From Echinococcus granulosus (Eukaryota > Platyhelminthes > Cestoda > Cyclophyllidea > Taeniidae), in assembly GCF_000524195.1 (NCBI RefSeq), contig NW_020170382.1, positions 2,964,771-3,028,770 on the forward strand: a DNA stretch of 64,000 nt. The letters run 5' to 3'. The notes under the pieces were generated by a model, which saw only the letters and a list, made by a program, of their open reading frames with translations, searched no databases and was not told where the DNA came from. Positions 24,075-36,809 of the stretch are shown piece by piece (the stretch's first letter is position 1; each line of letters opens with the position of its first letter). The position numbers and the translations under genes were made by a program.

Positions 24075-27000
24075 GTAAGTGCTCTGACGATACAACTGCC
24101 TACAAGAGGAATACGCCTTGCTTGAAGATTAAATTCAAAACGCCCCAGCATTGGCTCGAAATAGGGAAAAGAAACTTTAGACTGATTATTTAAAAATTGC
24201 TTCGTGTTTATGGCAATATTGGAGGATCCAACGTTCCGAGGATTTCATCACAAGTGAAATGCATCAACAGCTATTAATTCCACCATTGATAGCAACTTAT
24301 TAAAACACGAAACCTTCATTATTTTAATAAAAATAAATTTGTTGCAGGAGATGTTATTGCGTATGATTGAATCTCTGCTTAAAAGAATGACTGTCTTAGC
24401 TAAACGAATGATAATGAGGAAAGCAAGTCTTTAGCTGATTTGTCTTTAGTGAAAAATCGGGCAGTTATTTGAGCGGAAGGCGAAACTACTTCCGGAAACG
24501 AAAGCACAATTCCTCTGGGTACTGGCTTTCATACGTCTTTACCCATCGGTATTGGACAAGTTCATTTAATGGAAGAAATAAGCGTCTCTCTCTTTTAAAA
24601 AAATAATTTTCTTATTTTAAGAGATGACAACCATCTTTTTATCTGTGAGATGTTCCCCAGCCTAAAATGTAAGGTGGCACATGCCGAAATGAGGGGAAGT
24701 TAATGCATTTCGGGTAGACTTTTAAATCATCTTCTGCACTCAATCAAAGGACAATTTAAAAAAGAAAAACTGAAACCTTTTAATGTTGTAGCACAATGCG
24801 AAACGAATGAATCATAGCTGAGTAGTATGTCTTTACCGCAAACGCGCCAATTTTATTCAAATTGAAGATCATTCGTCCTTCATCGCTGGTTTTGCGTTCC
24901 TTCTCTGAAAAGATTCCCAACTTGCTGATGATAGAATACCAGCACTCTTGTTAACTGCGCTGCATGACTTTGGTTTTTAAAACTGCAGCACGATTAGGAG
25001 ACATCAAACAGTATCAAAATTCACAAACGAAATGCTCGTTTGTGCTTTTAAAAGGGATAATAAAGCTTAAAGTGCACTTTTTTTGAGGAAACCTCTAAAA
25101 TCTGTTGCTCTGGAATCGTAAATGCATTTAGGAGACGATTGCATCTCAAGATAAAGGACTTTTAGAAATTATTTGACATGATCTAGTGATTTTAGTCATT
25201 GAACAAAGGATTTACAGTATCCACTAAATCGACCACTGTGTTAAGCGCATACTTTGACAACAGGGAAAAATGCGCATATTTTTCTTACGTGCTTCGAAAT
25301 AGTCCTAATTTTCAAGGAAAAAAATAACTGGTATCATGTACTGCTGATAAGAAATAACCATGGTTACTTCGTTATTTTTTGTAATTTCATTGTCTACACA
25401 GGTCCGATTGCAAATGTTTTCTGCTTGAATGAAAATGGCAGTCTTTAATGGATTACAATACCTCAGAAATGTGAATATGATGCTTTTCATTAATCTTAAA
25501 GGTAGTTTCTAATGTTTTGATAATGAGATGGAAACTTGAGCAATACTCTAAGTGATACTTTAAATTGAAACTATCGAAAGAGTCAGGTGTTATTTCACTG
25601 TTTGGCAATAGAAAATAATAACTTGCTTTCGACGGAAGGTAGAACGTCTCAATTGTCCAGCCATAATACTTCACACAGACCGACGAGATAACATGATCGG
25701 GGAAAACCACTGATCACTATTGTCCGTCATAGCTGGAATCAAAGTGTTATGAGTCTTGCCTCTGCAAATAAAGTGATAGAGAAATGAAATCAATTCCTTA
25801 ACTCGGAACATAGAGTCAGTTGTGGCAAATAATTTCACTTTATGGATCTGTGCTTTACAGAGCGTTTAATTGTGCTTAAACAAAGGCAAAAGGTAAGTCC
25901 GTAGGGTAAAATAGTTATTGGTGCTTATGACAAAGCTGTTCGGCGTAAGCAATTTTCTAGGCATCAAGGATTAAATGCGAATGATTTGTGGGTAATCGGA
26001 CTCCGCTTAGGCTGGAAACAGTTGTCAGGGAACGAAACGTTTTGCACGATATGTAAACATATTTTAGGCAAAAAATTTCTTCTTAGGTGGTTATGATGAT
26101 GTTGGTACAAGTACAATGATACTTTTTCCTTTTTTAAGAGCGAAAATTTAAATTTTGCAGCCGCGTACGCTCATTTTGGCTATTAATTATTAAGTGAGCA
26201 CGTTTCTCTAAAAATGTGATAATCATTCACTACAAGGATGGGATTTAATGGTGATGTAAGTGATGATGGAAATGATTGACTTTTTGATCATTTGAATAAA
26301 CAACTCGTGAAGTCACTCGACATGGTAGACTTAGAAGCGCCAAAACTTGTATGTACACACGCATTTCTGTGTGTGCATGCTACTAAAAGTACACAAAAGT
26401 CTTTTATGGCTAACCTCAAGCAAAGACGCAGGTCGGAAGCCATCAAAAAGCAAACGCAACTGACCTCCATGTGGCCTTCAAGTGGTAATGCACTCCAGTC
26501 ACAGACCACCCTCTAATGCAAACTCAAAGTTAGATTACAAAGGCCAAGTGATCGTTGTAAAAAGCAAGGAAGAGCCTCTTGATTTGCGCGATTTTTCACC
26601 TGTATCGTCCAATCACTAAACGGATAAGCATATATATACAGCACTTAATCATATTAAATGGGAAGGTAAGCACCAGTAAAGCCCTGCTCTTGTTACTAAT
26701 TTAAAGGATGCAAGCGCGACAAATTTACCTTTACCTATAGACTTATATTATGGCTGTACCATTAGGTCTTTTGCAGATGAAAGGGAGGATTGGGCTTTTT
26801 TTAATTACAAAGTCGGTAATTATAAAAAGTATGCCGAATATATACTCAAGATGCAGTAACCTTCCAATTATTTTGAATTTATTTCAGTTTAGGTGGTTGC
26901 TACTCAAATGCTATTGCAGTAGCATAATTTTAGTATTATCAAAAGTTTAGGGATTCTCGTTATTTAATCAAATTTTTCACTAATTTGATGGCATATTATT

Positions 27001-27429
27001 CCATTATTTTCAAGTATTTTATACAAAGGAGTCCAAACTATTGCCCCAATTTTTACTTTATCCAATTTCGATGCCTCAGTTTTAAGGCACTATTCCACTA
27101 ATGATTTCGGTAAAGTTCATTCGCCATTTACCTTAGTCGGATAGGCCAAAAAATAAAGGCTCTTTAAAACATGGAGATCCCTTTTATATTCATAGGGCTT
27201 TAACACTTTAAATGGTTGTAGATCCCCCGGGAAGATTAACTACACTTCCGCCTTTCTCTTTTTCAATTCAAGAGTTCAAACACTAGAAACCAACTGTAGC
27301 CTTGTTTGTCGACTGCCGTAAAGAATGCGGTCACAACAAGGTCCGCAAATCTTGAGGTCTTGTTATCATCTCCATTAATTTATTAACACCACAAAAAGCA
27401 TGTTGACACATTTTTTATTATTTTTTCAG
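24075..27429. other. Upstream region (or 5' intron) of the GPCR gene
   Basis: AT-rich sequence, including plus-strand open frames at 25254-25448, 26292-26516 and 26750-26950 that have no recognisable domain. If the 41-nt segment at 24034 is an exon, this whole interval is an intron; it ends in a strong pyrimidine tract (TTTTTTATTATTTTTTCAG). Confidence 0.4.
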
Positions 27430-27453
27430 CAGTGATCTGGTGGCAAATCCATC
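27409..27453 (+). promoter_or_regulatory. Splice acceptor and short 5' UTR of the GPCR
   Basis: A strong acceptor, TTTTTTATTATTTTTTCAG, ends at 27429, leaving a 24-base leader before the ATG at 27454. The leader contains an in-frame TGA at 27433-27435, which fixes the ATG as the start of the open frame. The acceptor implies either a 5' untranslated exon further left or spliced-leader addition. Confidence 0.65.
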
Positions 27454-28767
27454 ATGATGTTAAATGTCACCAACAGCCCAAACGTTTACCGGCGATATCC
27501 CGACGGCCTGCTCATCAAGCGCTTCCTTCCAGAGGTCTTTGAATTGAAGCTCTACGCCTCACCAATATGGTTTGTAGTGGGTTTGATCGGAAATGCCATC
27601 TCTTTCTTCATTTGGGTCTCCGAACGGCAACGCGGCAAAAACAGTTCCGCTGTCTACTTAGCCACTCTCGCGCTGACTGATCTCCTCCTTATCATCTGCC
27701 TCTTCACTGAGTACCTTCGGCTCTACCTATTCCTGAGCTCCTCCCTATCTGTAAACGGCATTTGCCAGCTCTTTCAGGGTGTCTTTCTCTTCCTCCAATA
27801 CTACTCCATCGTCCTCACCTTTGGATTTACCCTGGAGCGCTGGATAGCTATCTGCTACCCTTTTAAACGCCAAAAACTCTGCTCCACCACCCGCGCTCTA
27901 GTCGGCGTTTCTCTGCTTGCCGTTATCGTTGCCTGCTTCTCTATCTTTTTTGCTTCTACGTGGGAAGTAGTTGACGGAGCTTGCATTCTTGCTAACCAAT
28001 GGCAAAATGATACCACTTTCTCCATTTATCTCAGCACCACGGAGTGTATCTTTTCCCTCATTGTGCCCATTGCTACACTGGTGTTTAACATTCTCGTTCT
28101 TCGAGAAATAGGTCATTTGGTAAAGTCAAAAATCCTCGTGAGTCGTGGCAACTCTTCAACTCATCACGTTTCTATCGTCCGACGTCTACACCACAACCAC
28201 AACTACCAACACCATCAACAAGTAGCGAGAACAGGAACAATCAAACAATCCTCAGAGCCTCTTGTTCTGGGCGCGAAGCATAGCAGTGCGCACGCCAGCG
28301 CGAAGGAGCAGGCTAACTTCCAAGCAGTGACCATCATGTTGGTGATCCTCTCCTTCTATCTCATTCTCTGCACTCTTCCTGTAGGCATTGTGTTCGTGGT
28401 GCAGATGCGATTCACCGACATACCCGACAATATCACCGATGAGGAGATTCTCGCAAATCCTGCGTGGCAGCAGTACCTGCGTTTCCTCACAGCCAAGGAG
28501 ATTATTGACTTCCTCTGCTCCTCCCACTACGCCTGCAACTTTATCATCTACGTCCTAACAGGCAAGAGCTTCCGCCAACATCTGAAAGATATACTCCTTT
28601 GTCGTCATCAGCAAACACGAACGGAGATGACTTCTGCCCATTATCCCAAGGCAACTTGCCTGCGAGAGAAAATCAAGCGAGTGGACAAGTTGATACCGAA
28701 TGAGAAGGGGGAAGAGCACAAATACAACCATCGGGATCTCAATTGTCATGAGAAGAAGGGCACCTAA
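27454..28767 (+). CDS. Rhodopsin-family GPCR, FMRFamide/neuropeptide receptor-like
   Basis: A complete 437-residue seven-helix receptor in a single coding exon. Approximate helices: TM1 36-57 (GN, N47), TM2 66-90 (LALTD, D76), TM3 103-134, TM4 148-168, TM5 196-218 (P205), TM6 289-316, TM7 348-368. C104 and C177 would form the usual extracellular disulphide. Possible N-glycosylation sites are N4, N185 and N326. The activation motifs are altered: ERW (128-130) instead of DRY, CTLP (306-309) lacking the CWxP tryptophan, and NFIIY (362-366) instead of NPxxY. The NFIIYVLTGKSFR ending is typical of invertebrate FMRFamide-type receptors, so a peptide ligand is likely but unproven. Intracellular loop 3 is long and His-rich (246-256); helix 8 (373-381) is followed by C383, a possible palmitoylation site. 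The carboxyl tail is basic. There are two adjacent ATGs; the first was taken. Confidence 0.93.
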   Translation: MMLNVTNSPNVYRRYPDGLLIKRFLPEVFELKLYASPIWFVVGLIGNAISFFIWVSERQRGKNSSAVYLATLALTDLLLIICLFTEYLRLYLFLSSSLSVNGICQLFQGVFLFLQYYSIVLTFGFTLERWIAICYPFKRQKLCSTTRALVGVSLLAVIVACFSIFFASTWEVVDGACILANQWQNDTTFSIYLSTTECIFSLIVPIATLVFNILVLREIGHLVKSKILVSRGNSSTHHVSIVRRLHHNHNYQHHQQVARTGTIKQSSEPLVLGAKHSSAHASAKEQANFQAVTIMLVILSFYLILCTLPVGIVFVVQMRFTDIPDNITDEEILANPAWQQYLRFLTAKEIIDFLCSSHYACNFIIYVLTGKSFRQHLKDILLCRHQQTRTEMTSAHYPKATCLREKIKRVDKLIPNEKGEEHKYNHRDLNCHEKKGT

Positions 28768-29166
28768 AAATGAATTTGTCTACTTTTTTTCCTCTAAGCA
28801 CTCTTCGGCCCTACTTATTTCCTTTGCCTGTGGCATTTTATGCAACCAAACCAGATATTTTTAATGTATAAAATTTAAAAAATCGTGCACAAGTATGACC
28901 TGATGTTTTGGAGAGGGGGTAAAAAATGGGTCGCCTAAGTCTGAAGAGTGTCATGGAGAATTTATTAAATGTCGTAATTTATAATTAAAAAGGGAATTAA
29001 AGTGAGGTCGAAAACTGCAAACGTTCAAAAGCAACACAAACATGCTTTACTGTTTTTCTAAAGTACTGAAAGAATTCAGTCATGGCGCCTTATAATGCAT
29101 ATTTTTTGCCAAATTCTGCTAGGCAATAAGGAAGTTATTCTCACAACAATTAACGATTTTAATAAA
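28768..29166 (+). terminator. 3' UTR region of the GPCR with candidate poly(A) signals
   Basis: After the TAA at 28765-28767 come ATTAAA-type signals at about 28971 and 28984 and a canonical AATAAA at 29161-29166. Any of these could end the transcript. No cleavage site can be assigned from sequence alone. Confidence 0.35.
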
Positions 29167-32100
29167 ATCTTTTTATTTAATAATGATCAATTCGCCCTCC
29201 GGCTATTTCAAGAGCACAAGACCGCTAGAGGAGGTGGTTAAAATTCCAAACACTGGCAGCCAATCGATTTCGGCTCATCGGACATTTATCACCGCATTGC
29301 CGCAGAGCTCTGTCTCTTTGGTTAAAGGGAAACACAGCAAGATAAGTGCTTTAAGAGCAACTTTGCCATGAGTAACACAAAAAAGTGTATGCCCCAGACA
29401 CCTGCGTCGTTGCAACTCATCAAAGCTCTACAGTTCTTTATTCTGTTTAATGAAGATTTGTTTATCCCTGTTGAGAAGCACTTTGATGGCCCCCATTTTA
29501 AATTGTTTTTTTTTGTTTCGAACATAATAATTTCTTTGCCACTTTCACGCCCTCCCAAAGAGTAGTATTTAAAAACAAAACCAGGCATTTACCAAATAAA
29601 TGAATTTACCTCTTCTATTAGCACCCCATAAACCTGAAGCCAAAACGAGAAAAAGTCATTTCAAAGCTCACTGGTGGTAAACATACAAAGCTTTGCATGG
29701 ACTGGAGCTCACACTATAATTCAAATCAGAATCATTTGCACTCCACTGTGGAATCTTTTGAACTACAGATTTCATTTAGCAGTGCTGGTTGGAAGATTTC
29801 TTGAAACTCAAGACAGTTTTTGATTAGCTGTTCATGACGATAAACCCACCCAATGCAGCACATTTCAATTCGATGTTTAAGACTACGAAAAAGTAATAAG
29901 GATCGTGAATAGTTGTTATCTCACTAATGTGGTTATTTAGACACTACGATTTTCTCTAAAGTATGTAAAATGCCTCAGAACATACAATTTCACCATTCCG
30001 ATTCTATTTGTATGCAAGTGTAAATAAACATTAATAACGAAATGAAAAGGTTAGCTCTGTATTTAGTACCACATTCCGTGTGTTATAGGGAAGTTTACCT
30101 GATTCTTTAACCCTAATACAGGGAGAGAGGTATGGTTCAAATGCAATAAAATAAGTAATAAATGTGACTTTTTGTTCAGAGACAGATAATGGATGCAGCT
30201 TAAGGCATTTTTAATCCAGCCTTACAATACATTGATACATTATTTCTGATTTTCTCGCAAGCTAACATTACTTGTGCCAATTTAAAGTAGTCACAGATTA
30301 TCTTCACACATCGCTCCTAACCCCCCATTCATTAAAGCTTAATAAGTTTTCTAATTAACATAAATAAATGCAAAGCAGGCTAACTGGATTTTTGGTCGAT
30401 GCGCAGCGAATGATTTATGGAAATGCTCTTTAGGCTTCGCACTCTGTCATTCCTGCAGGACGACAAGGCCAACTTTTGACAAACATCATAGCCGAATAAA
30501 ATACGACGCAATTAATCAACTGCCCCAAAACCAATGCAGACTGCACAATTCTGCCATTTAGCTGCCCTGATTGATGTGCAGGGTCACTGCGAGGTAAATG
30601 TCAGGGGTCCGCCAACCACGCGATTGTCGTTACCCCACAGTCGAGCAAAGTGACACGTGCCTCGGATGAGGTGCCACCCGTCCAGACCACCCAGTGCCGT
30701 TGAAAGGCTAATTTTACTCGGTTTAAAAATTTCATCTACAAACAGCGCTGTTTTATTTCGACTGAAGGAACTCGTTTAAGCAATAAATGCCTGTTTGAAT
30801 GCATCTTTTGAGGTCGCAAGCTACATCAGCTTCCTGAGTGAGAAGGTTTCATATATCCTTAGGTAGGAGGCAAACTCTAGTGCATTCACAGGACTTTGAT
30901 CCCTTGTAAGATCCCTCACTACCCCAATACATGATGGCCCCCTTTAATCAGTCTTCTTGATCAGAGCGTTTAAAAATGGAGGTAGAAGGGCAAAACAGAG
31001 AAAAGATTTCATTAAATTATCAATTCGCAGGTCTTATTTCCATTCCGAGTGATTGCCAAAATCATCAACTAGTGGGTAGCATTGCATCGCTATTTCAAAA
31101 GTAAGTTCGAAATTGAGATTTTTTAAATCGCAGCTCTCTGTTGGCCGCAAAATCTTTTTTCCTAAACTATGTAGGGTAGGTAGTTGGAGCCGGAAGTTTG
31201 TCATTTACTTTTCTTTCGTCTCCTTTATGGGAATAATGAGCTAATTGGTTTACCTGAGGAACTTGGATGAATATGGGAAGGGACTACTCTGAAAACCAAC
31301 ATAAATAGAACGCTAGAAGGGAGATTGAATTTCCCATTTATACTAGTAAAGCAGTATGTGCTCGCTATATCTACCATATATTGCAAGAAATTGGCGGTAA
31401 AGTATCAAATTTGATTCAAATTATGGCGACTTTTCCTGCTAAAAGTGGGTTGGAAAACCGACAATTTTTTATTAAAAAAAATAGAAGCAAGCAGAATTTT
31501 GAGACAGCGCCGGAATTTTTCGCAAAAGCTACAGCTCAAGCAATATTTTTCAGGCAAAACATGACCTACGGTTTAAAATGTGTAAAATGCAAAGGTTAAC
31601 TTTTGATCAACATTGACTTAAACTGATAAGTTCTGTGGAAATACCCGTAGTGCTTATTTGTAGTGCATTGTCAAGTAATACAAAGGTGGCTTGAGGGGTT
31701 AAGAACTTTCCTTCAAGTAAGAAGTCCTACTAAATTTGTACTTTAGGTGAAGAATTACACAGGCGAATAATTCATTCCAGAATTCCCCAATTATGTAAAC
31801 TTATACCATTCTTCACATGCTTCTTAAGCAGCTCATCGGATTGACATCAAATAGTTTCATTTTAAATCATAACTCATTTTTAAAGAGGCAAGTTGGTTAA
31901 CATGCGCTGTTCTTGTAACTTCTGTAACGAAAAGCTCCCCAAAAATTCAAGTGCACTTTATCACGTGCATGATTTTTGGAGTCGTTTAAGAAGTGACTGA
32001 AGTTTAATTTAGCAAACTTTGGGCTAGCAGACAAATTTCTTCAGGCGCGTGCGATATCCTAGTCAAACGCAATTGTTGTTTCCTTAAGCCCACTCAAATT

Positions 32101-32284
32101 CGCAAACAACGCGACTCCGTGGCCTAATTTAAAAATTCGGATTTAAGCAACTAGTCCAATTTTCCTTTGAAAATTTTAGCGGTCAAATCACCGTACCTCT
32201 TTGCAAACCAATTAAGTGGATGCAAAGAAATAAACCATCACAAGTGCTTTGGGATTGTTATCAACGTTTTAACGATTTTTTCAG
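29167..32284. other. Intergenic sequence without a recognised gene
   Basis: Short open frames at 29183-29371 and 29368-29565 (+) and 31381-31599 (+) show no domain. The stretch 30590-30720 is GC-richer than its surroundings (with runs such as GGTGCCACCCGTCC) and may be an old repeat. The end of the interval is a pyrimidine-rich acceptor (AACGATTTTTTCAG). Confidence 0.4.
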
Positions 32285-32521
32285 CCCTACTAAGCCAAAC
32301 CGTGATTTCCTTTATGAACACAAGCACCTGAGTAACGATGCGGAACTGTTGTAGCACCCCAAGACCTCCTCAAAGACGAAGGAAGACATAATCCTAAAGA
32401 AATATATGTATTGGCGACAAACGGAAGGGCTGAGGAGCTATCGGCGTCGTCCGGAGGCCAGCCCGCTGGGGGGATGTACAATGGCCGTGGCCTTCAGTGC
32501 TTGTTTAGTCATAACGGAGAG
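32285..32521 (+). other. Orphan exon-like block with strong splice sites
   Basis: A 237-base GC-rich segment lies between a strong acceptor (ATTTTTTCAG, ending 32284) and a near-perfect donor (GAGAG|GTAAGC, from 32522). All three forward frames contain a stop in the first half, so it cannot be an internal coding exon. It could be a first coding exon, starting at the ATG at 32406 and staying open to the donor, or part of a noncoding transcript. No partner exon was found and no protein family was recognised. The minus strand has a 67-codon open stretch over the same block, equally unrecognised. Confidence 0.3.
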
Positions 32522-35500
32522 GTAAGCAAAAAAGTCAAAGTAGTACACTATGCAATAGAGGCGTGCCCAATTTTCTCATCAATTAAGTATTTGATTATTG
32601 ATAGATTTAACAAGATATATTTTGCATCTGTTTAGATTTACTTAATTAAAATTACCCGTGTCGAATATTGTCTGTTATGGCCTCAATTCTTTACTTTTAA
32701 CATGATCAATGTATATTTCTATAAACGGGCAATTAAAATTGACACCGTATCTTCATTCGATCATTTCCCGCACATTAATCCCAAGAAAACACATCTCTTA
32801 GGGAAATTCTAAGGCCAAATATGCTGAACGACTCGGTTTTTAAAAAGGCCTTTTCCTGAGAATACGACCGATATGGGGACTAGAAAGGCTTAAAACGCAC
32901 GTCACCTTATTCGACGCAGTGATTAGAAGTCACAGTATCTACTGGCTGACCGGATGAGTTCTTTCGCTTGCAAAATAGCAAGGGAAATTTTTTAGAAGTA
33001 AGCTCTCACCCCTGATTTTACCTGAACTAAATAGCTCTATGTGAGCGATATTGTTTCTAAATTTACATTTAACTCCGCGGGTCCTTCAGACTTTGTTTTT
33101 GGAGTTTTCACTACTACCGACCCCTTTAGTACATTCACAGTCGAATTTCATCCATAGAACTCCTTATATCATTTCCAAGGGGAACTAAAGGACTGTAGGA
33201 CAATATTTCACCTATTGACCTCCAGACAGAGTTGTATTCATAATTCTTTAAGTTACCTCCATTTTTGAACTTATGTGACCTAAATTTTAGTGGTAAACTC
33301 TATCTGCACAGACGGTTTATAGCATAAGGGATATTCAAAAATGCCTGTTTTCTATTCAGAACATCTAAAACTGCGAAATGGTCGCAAAGATAATGGTCGG
33401 TTAAAGAAATGCTCCGTAAGTTGTAGCTACTTATTATCGGCTTATTCACTGGAACTTTATCCGGACAAAATGGCGATTCGGGGTTGATCGCCATTTATCC
33501 AGGTGTTTGGTATATTTCAAAATGTGCCCGAAAGATGCAATGATTTCAAATGTTTTCAATTATTTATCACTTGTAATTAATTTCGTAATAACCTCAATCA
33601 GTTAATTTCGTATGCTCATTAGGTGGCCAGGTTTTTCCGCAATGATTATGTTAAACGTGACCCGATCGGTATCAAAGCATAATTGCATTTTAACAGGATG
33701 TTTCGGTCGGCACAGAGATCTCCATTTGGGACGATAGTGAAGTAGCATTATTGGATGCAATGAAAAAAATGAATAACTCCTTAGAAAACTGAATGATGGC
33801 TCCATTAAATGAGTATAAAGGGTGTGGATAATGATGGATAAAATTCAACGCATAGGGAATTTAAATCGAGTCTTCCAATTAAAAAGCCATATTGTGAGAA
33901 AAGCCCTTTGGAGATCAGCAGCATTAGTTTCACAGCAGAGGTTGGAATGTCCGCAGAACAACTACATATATTCGAATATTTCCTCGTAATAGTAGTCATC
34001 TCGAATCACTAAGTGGGGTTAAAAGTGCTCACGGTAAAAAGCTTATTTTATTTTATTACATAGCCTCAAAATAGAGATTAAAAAGCAATGCAAGTGATCG
34101 CAAATAAGCTCAAAGTAATGTGTATATATTTTTACATCCTCTTCTTCGTTATTTCAAAGAATTTCACTCTCAAACTGTTTCCCAAATGCAGTTAAAATTG
34201 GTAGCTCTCATTCGTTCTCTGGATTTTGTGTTGCTTGGGACTGCTTTATCACCGTGCATCCATCGGCAGCTGTCTTGCAGTAAGCCAGGATATCCTCCAA
34301 GGCAAAAGACGACAAAAATCTATGTTTTTACAAAATCAAGTGGACTTAAAAGAACGGGCAAGAAAGGGCTTCTAGGTTAAATAAAAGATGGCTCAACAGG
34401 TAAATATAGCCACTGTTATTTGCAAACTTTAGTAGAAAATGTGCACACAATAAGTCCTTCATGCGATGCAAAGAATATCACTTTATTAGCTTTTAGAGGG
34501 ATGCGTTAAAAGACGTTACATCTAAACAAGGATTTTGGAATTTACATAGAGCAGCTTAAGAAGCAGTTTCCCTAGATCTACTTGAATGCTCTAATAACGA
34601 GTGTTAAAGTCCCCGATACCCTTACTACCCTCGTTTTGTTCCCATTTTTGGTATGCCTGACAGCGCTCAAGTGCACTTGATCATTAGCTTCGGCCACGTT
34701 GAGCTCTACGTCCCCTTGCATTGGCAGTAGTTTTAGGCTCTCTCGGACGAAAAATATTGCGTACATTTTATGATATCGTGCTAACTAACGCAGGCAGGTA
34801 AATCAGAAGTAATCACTTGTGTTAAACCGTGATTAGTAGCATTTTTGCCCGCTTTGCTTGCATAACTTGATTAGATTTAAGCCGGATGCTCGGGCGGAGC
34901 GAGTAAGTAGCCGGTATATTAAAAATATAAGGAAAGAAGCGCTTCGCATTAGCTTGGCCTAGTAGAGCTTAACTGAAAATTTCACACCGATCAGGATGCA
35001 GAAGAACTTTACAAACTTTTACACACGATTTAATAGCTGAATAACTGTACGCTGTACGGAAGTGACAATTGTCATTTTTAAATTTTTTTTGGAAACAGAT
35101 ATTTTTAGTAGGCGTCGTATAAAGAGGAGTTGGTTTCTGTTCTAAAAACCTCTTCTCTTTTCACTTATTATTGTGGGTTAGTTTTCGTTTGTCATAAGGA
35201 ATATTCTAGCTCACAAATTCTGCACATTTAGCATATTTATTCAAGTTATATGGCAATTTAAAGATGGTAGGAAAGCAGGACTCACAAAGGTCTACATCCT
35301 TTAATCCTATCATTCGTTGTAGCGAAAATGGAACAAGGTAGAACTCCTCTAGGAAAAGTCATCAGGTTGACTGTGGTCGTTTTATAAAAAAGGACTAGCT
35401 TTGTACGAACCCAACTTTTAATAATGCTTTTCACTGGCTTTCATTTTTAACGTGGCTCCTGCGTTGATGACGACCGTCGGCAGTTTTAGGAATGTTGGGG

Positions 35501-35750
35501 CAAGTTTATGGTTTTCAAGTATTTAATTCACCATTCTTTATTACCTTGTTGGGACAAAAGCACAAAATCGCCCCCGATAAATAAGTCTTTTGGGCATGCA
35601 GAGTCCATCATATTGCAGGCTGTGAACTGGGTTCCTGCTACCAAACGCCCTGTTCTTCAGTTTAAAGCCACATTCCCCTTCTATTTAAGATGCCAATGCC
35701 TCTCCAAAAAATAAGCGAATGAATAGGGCTGATGATCCCAAAAGGGACTA
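32522..35750. other. Intergenic sequence without a recognised gene
   Basis: Three neighbouring minus-strand open frames (33300-33494, 33602-33805, 33805-33999) and one at 34578-34766 were checked for transposon endonuclease or transposase motifs; only vague resemblance was seen and no call is made. A CTGATGA-like motif just before the gap (about 35728-35750) was considered and rejected as a ribozyme. Confidence 0.4.
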
Positions 35751-35850
35751 NNNNNNNNNNNNNNNNNNNNNNNNNNNNNNNNNNNNNNNNNNNNNNNNNN
35801 NNNNNNNNNNNNNNNNNNNNNNNNNNNNNNNNNNNNNNNNNNNNNNNNNN
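35751..35850. other. Assembly gap (100 N)
   Basis: Exactly 100 unknown bases, the conventional length for a gap of unknown size, so the true missing length may differ. Frames running through it are meaningless. Confidence 0.99.
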
Positions 35851-36809
35851 CGCAAACTTTGCTTGGGCATAGAGATGCAATCTATTCCACTAAACACTCA
35901 CAATCTCCTTTAGAAAAACAATACTTCCAGACATTCTATGTTACTCTAATGACACTGTATTTGGCTTCCAATCTTAATTCTGCTGCGATCATCATCTAAG
36001 TTCGTACAGAAATTGCTGCAGGCTTAATGGAGCTCGATTAGACCAATTAAAGCACGAGAGGCATTGGACTTTGAATATCAATGTGAATATCACTGTTTGG
36101 AAGATCATTACCTTTATTAGAGACAGTCGAAATGTGATTGAGTCAGAATCGAACAGCATGTAGATTATTCAGTACAGAATAAACGACTATTTAGGTGTCA
36201 AAAGAAAAACATAAGCCAAAATATATTGGCTGGAAATAGACAATTTTTAAGCTTTGCTGCAAAAGTACTCATTCACTTTCCTGACAGGTGTTCTTATTAG
36301 CATGTGTCGGCATAGCCCTTTGTTGCCCCAGTGATTATTAATGGCGAAAACGTGGAATTTGCCCTTTTGGGAACTACATTTAAGAAGGTGGAAATTTCCC
36401 CCTGACATGAGATTAGCAAATAAGTTCTTCAAATTGGAATCGCAAAAAGTCAATTCTATTTCATTTCATAGATATTCTTTCATTCAATAAATCATATGAG
36501 AAAAAGTGACTACAGCATCTTTTTTGTACAAGTGGTGGGGAGAGATATATTCCAATGTTATGTCCCAAAGCCTAGCTATCCAGAACAACATATGAATATA
36601 AATTTTGAAGACCAGCATATTTCCCAAATCTTTATGCATATTTGAAAATAGCTATTTGTAGAATCAACTAGCCTAATATAATTTATGTCCATAATTTGAA
36701 ACGTTGACTGAATGCAATCGCATAAATTAGGAACAAATGTTGTATTCTTTCAAAGCCCAATCAGAGAGAAGCCGAATCTCCAGGTGAATATGATGCCTAC
36801 ATCAATAGG
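35851..36809. other. Intergenic sequence, nothing recognised
   Basis: AT-rich sequence with no coding, RNA or repeat feature that I can support. A minus-strand open frame at 36247-36453 has no recognisable domain. Confidence 0.4.

Noticed and set aside
28252..28749. Minus-strand open frames within the receptor
   Set aside because: Antisense shadows of a clear seven-helix coding region.
33300..33999. Three adjacent minus-strand open frames, considered as a decayed LINE endonuclease
   Set aside because: Only a vague S/T-D-H-like match was seen and no ordered set of motifs; not enough to call a mobile element.
35728..35750. CTGATGA followed by a TCCC/GGGA stem, resembling a hammerhead ribozyme core
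   Set aside because: The required GAAA after stem II is absent (CTA then the assembly gap) and no flanking stem I is visible; sequence behind the gap is unknown.
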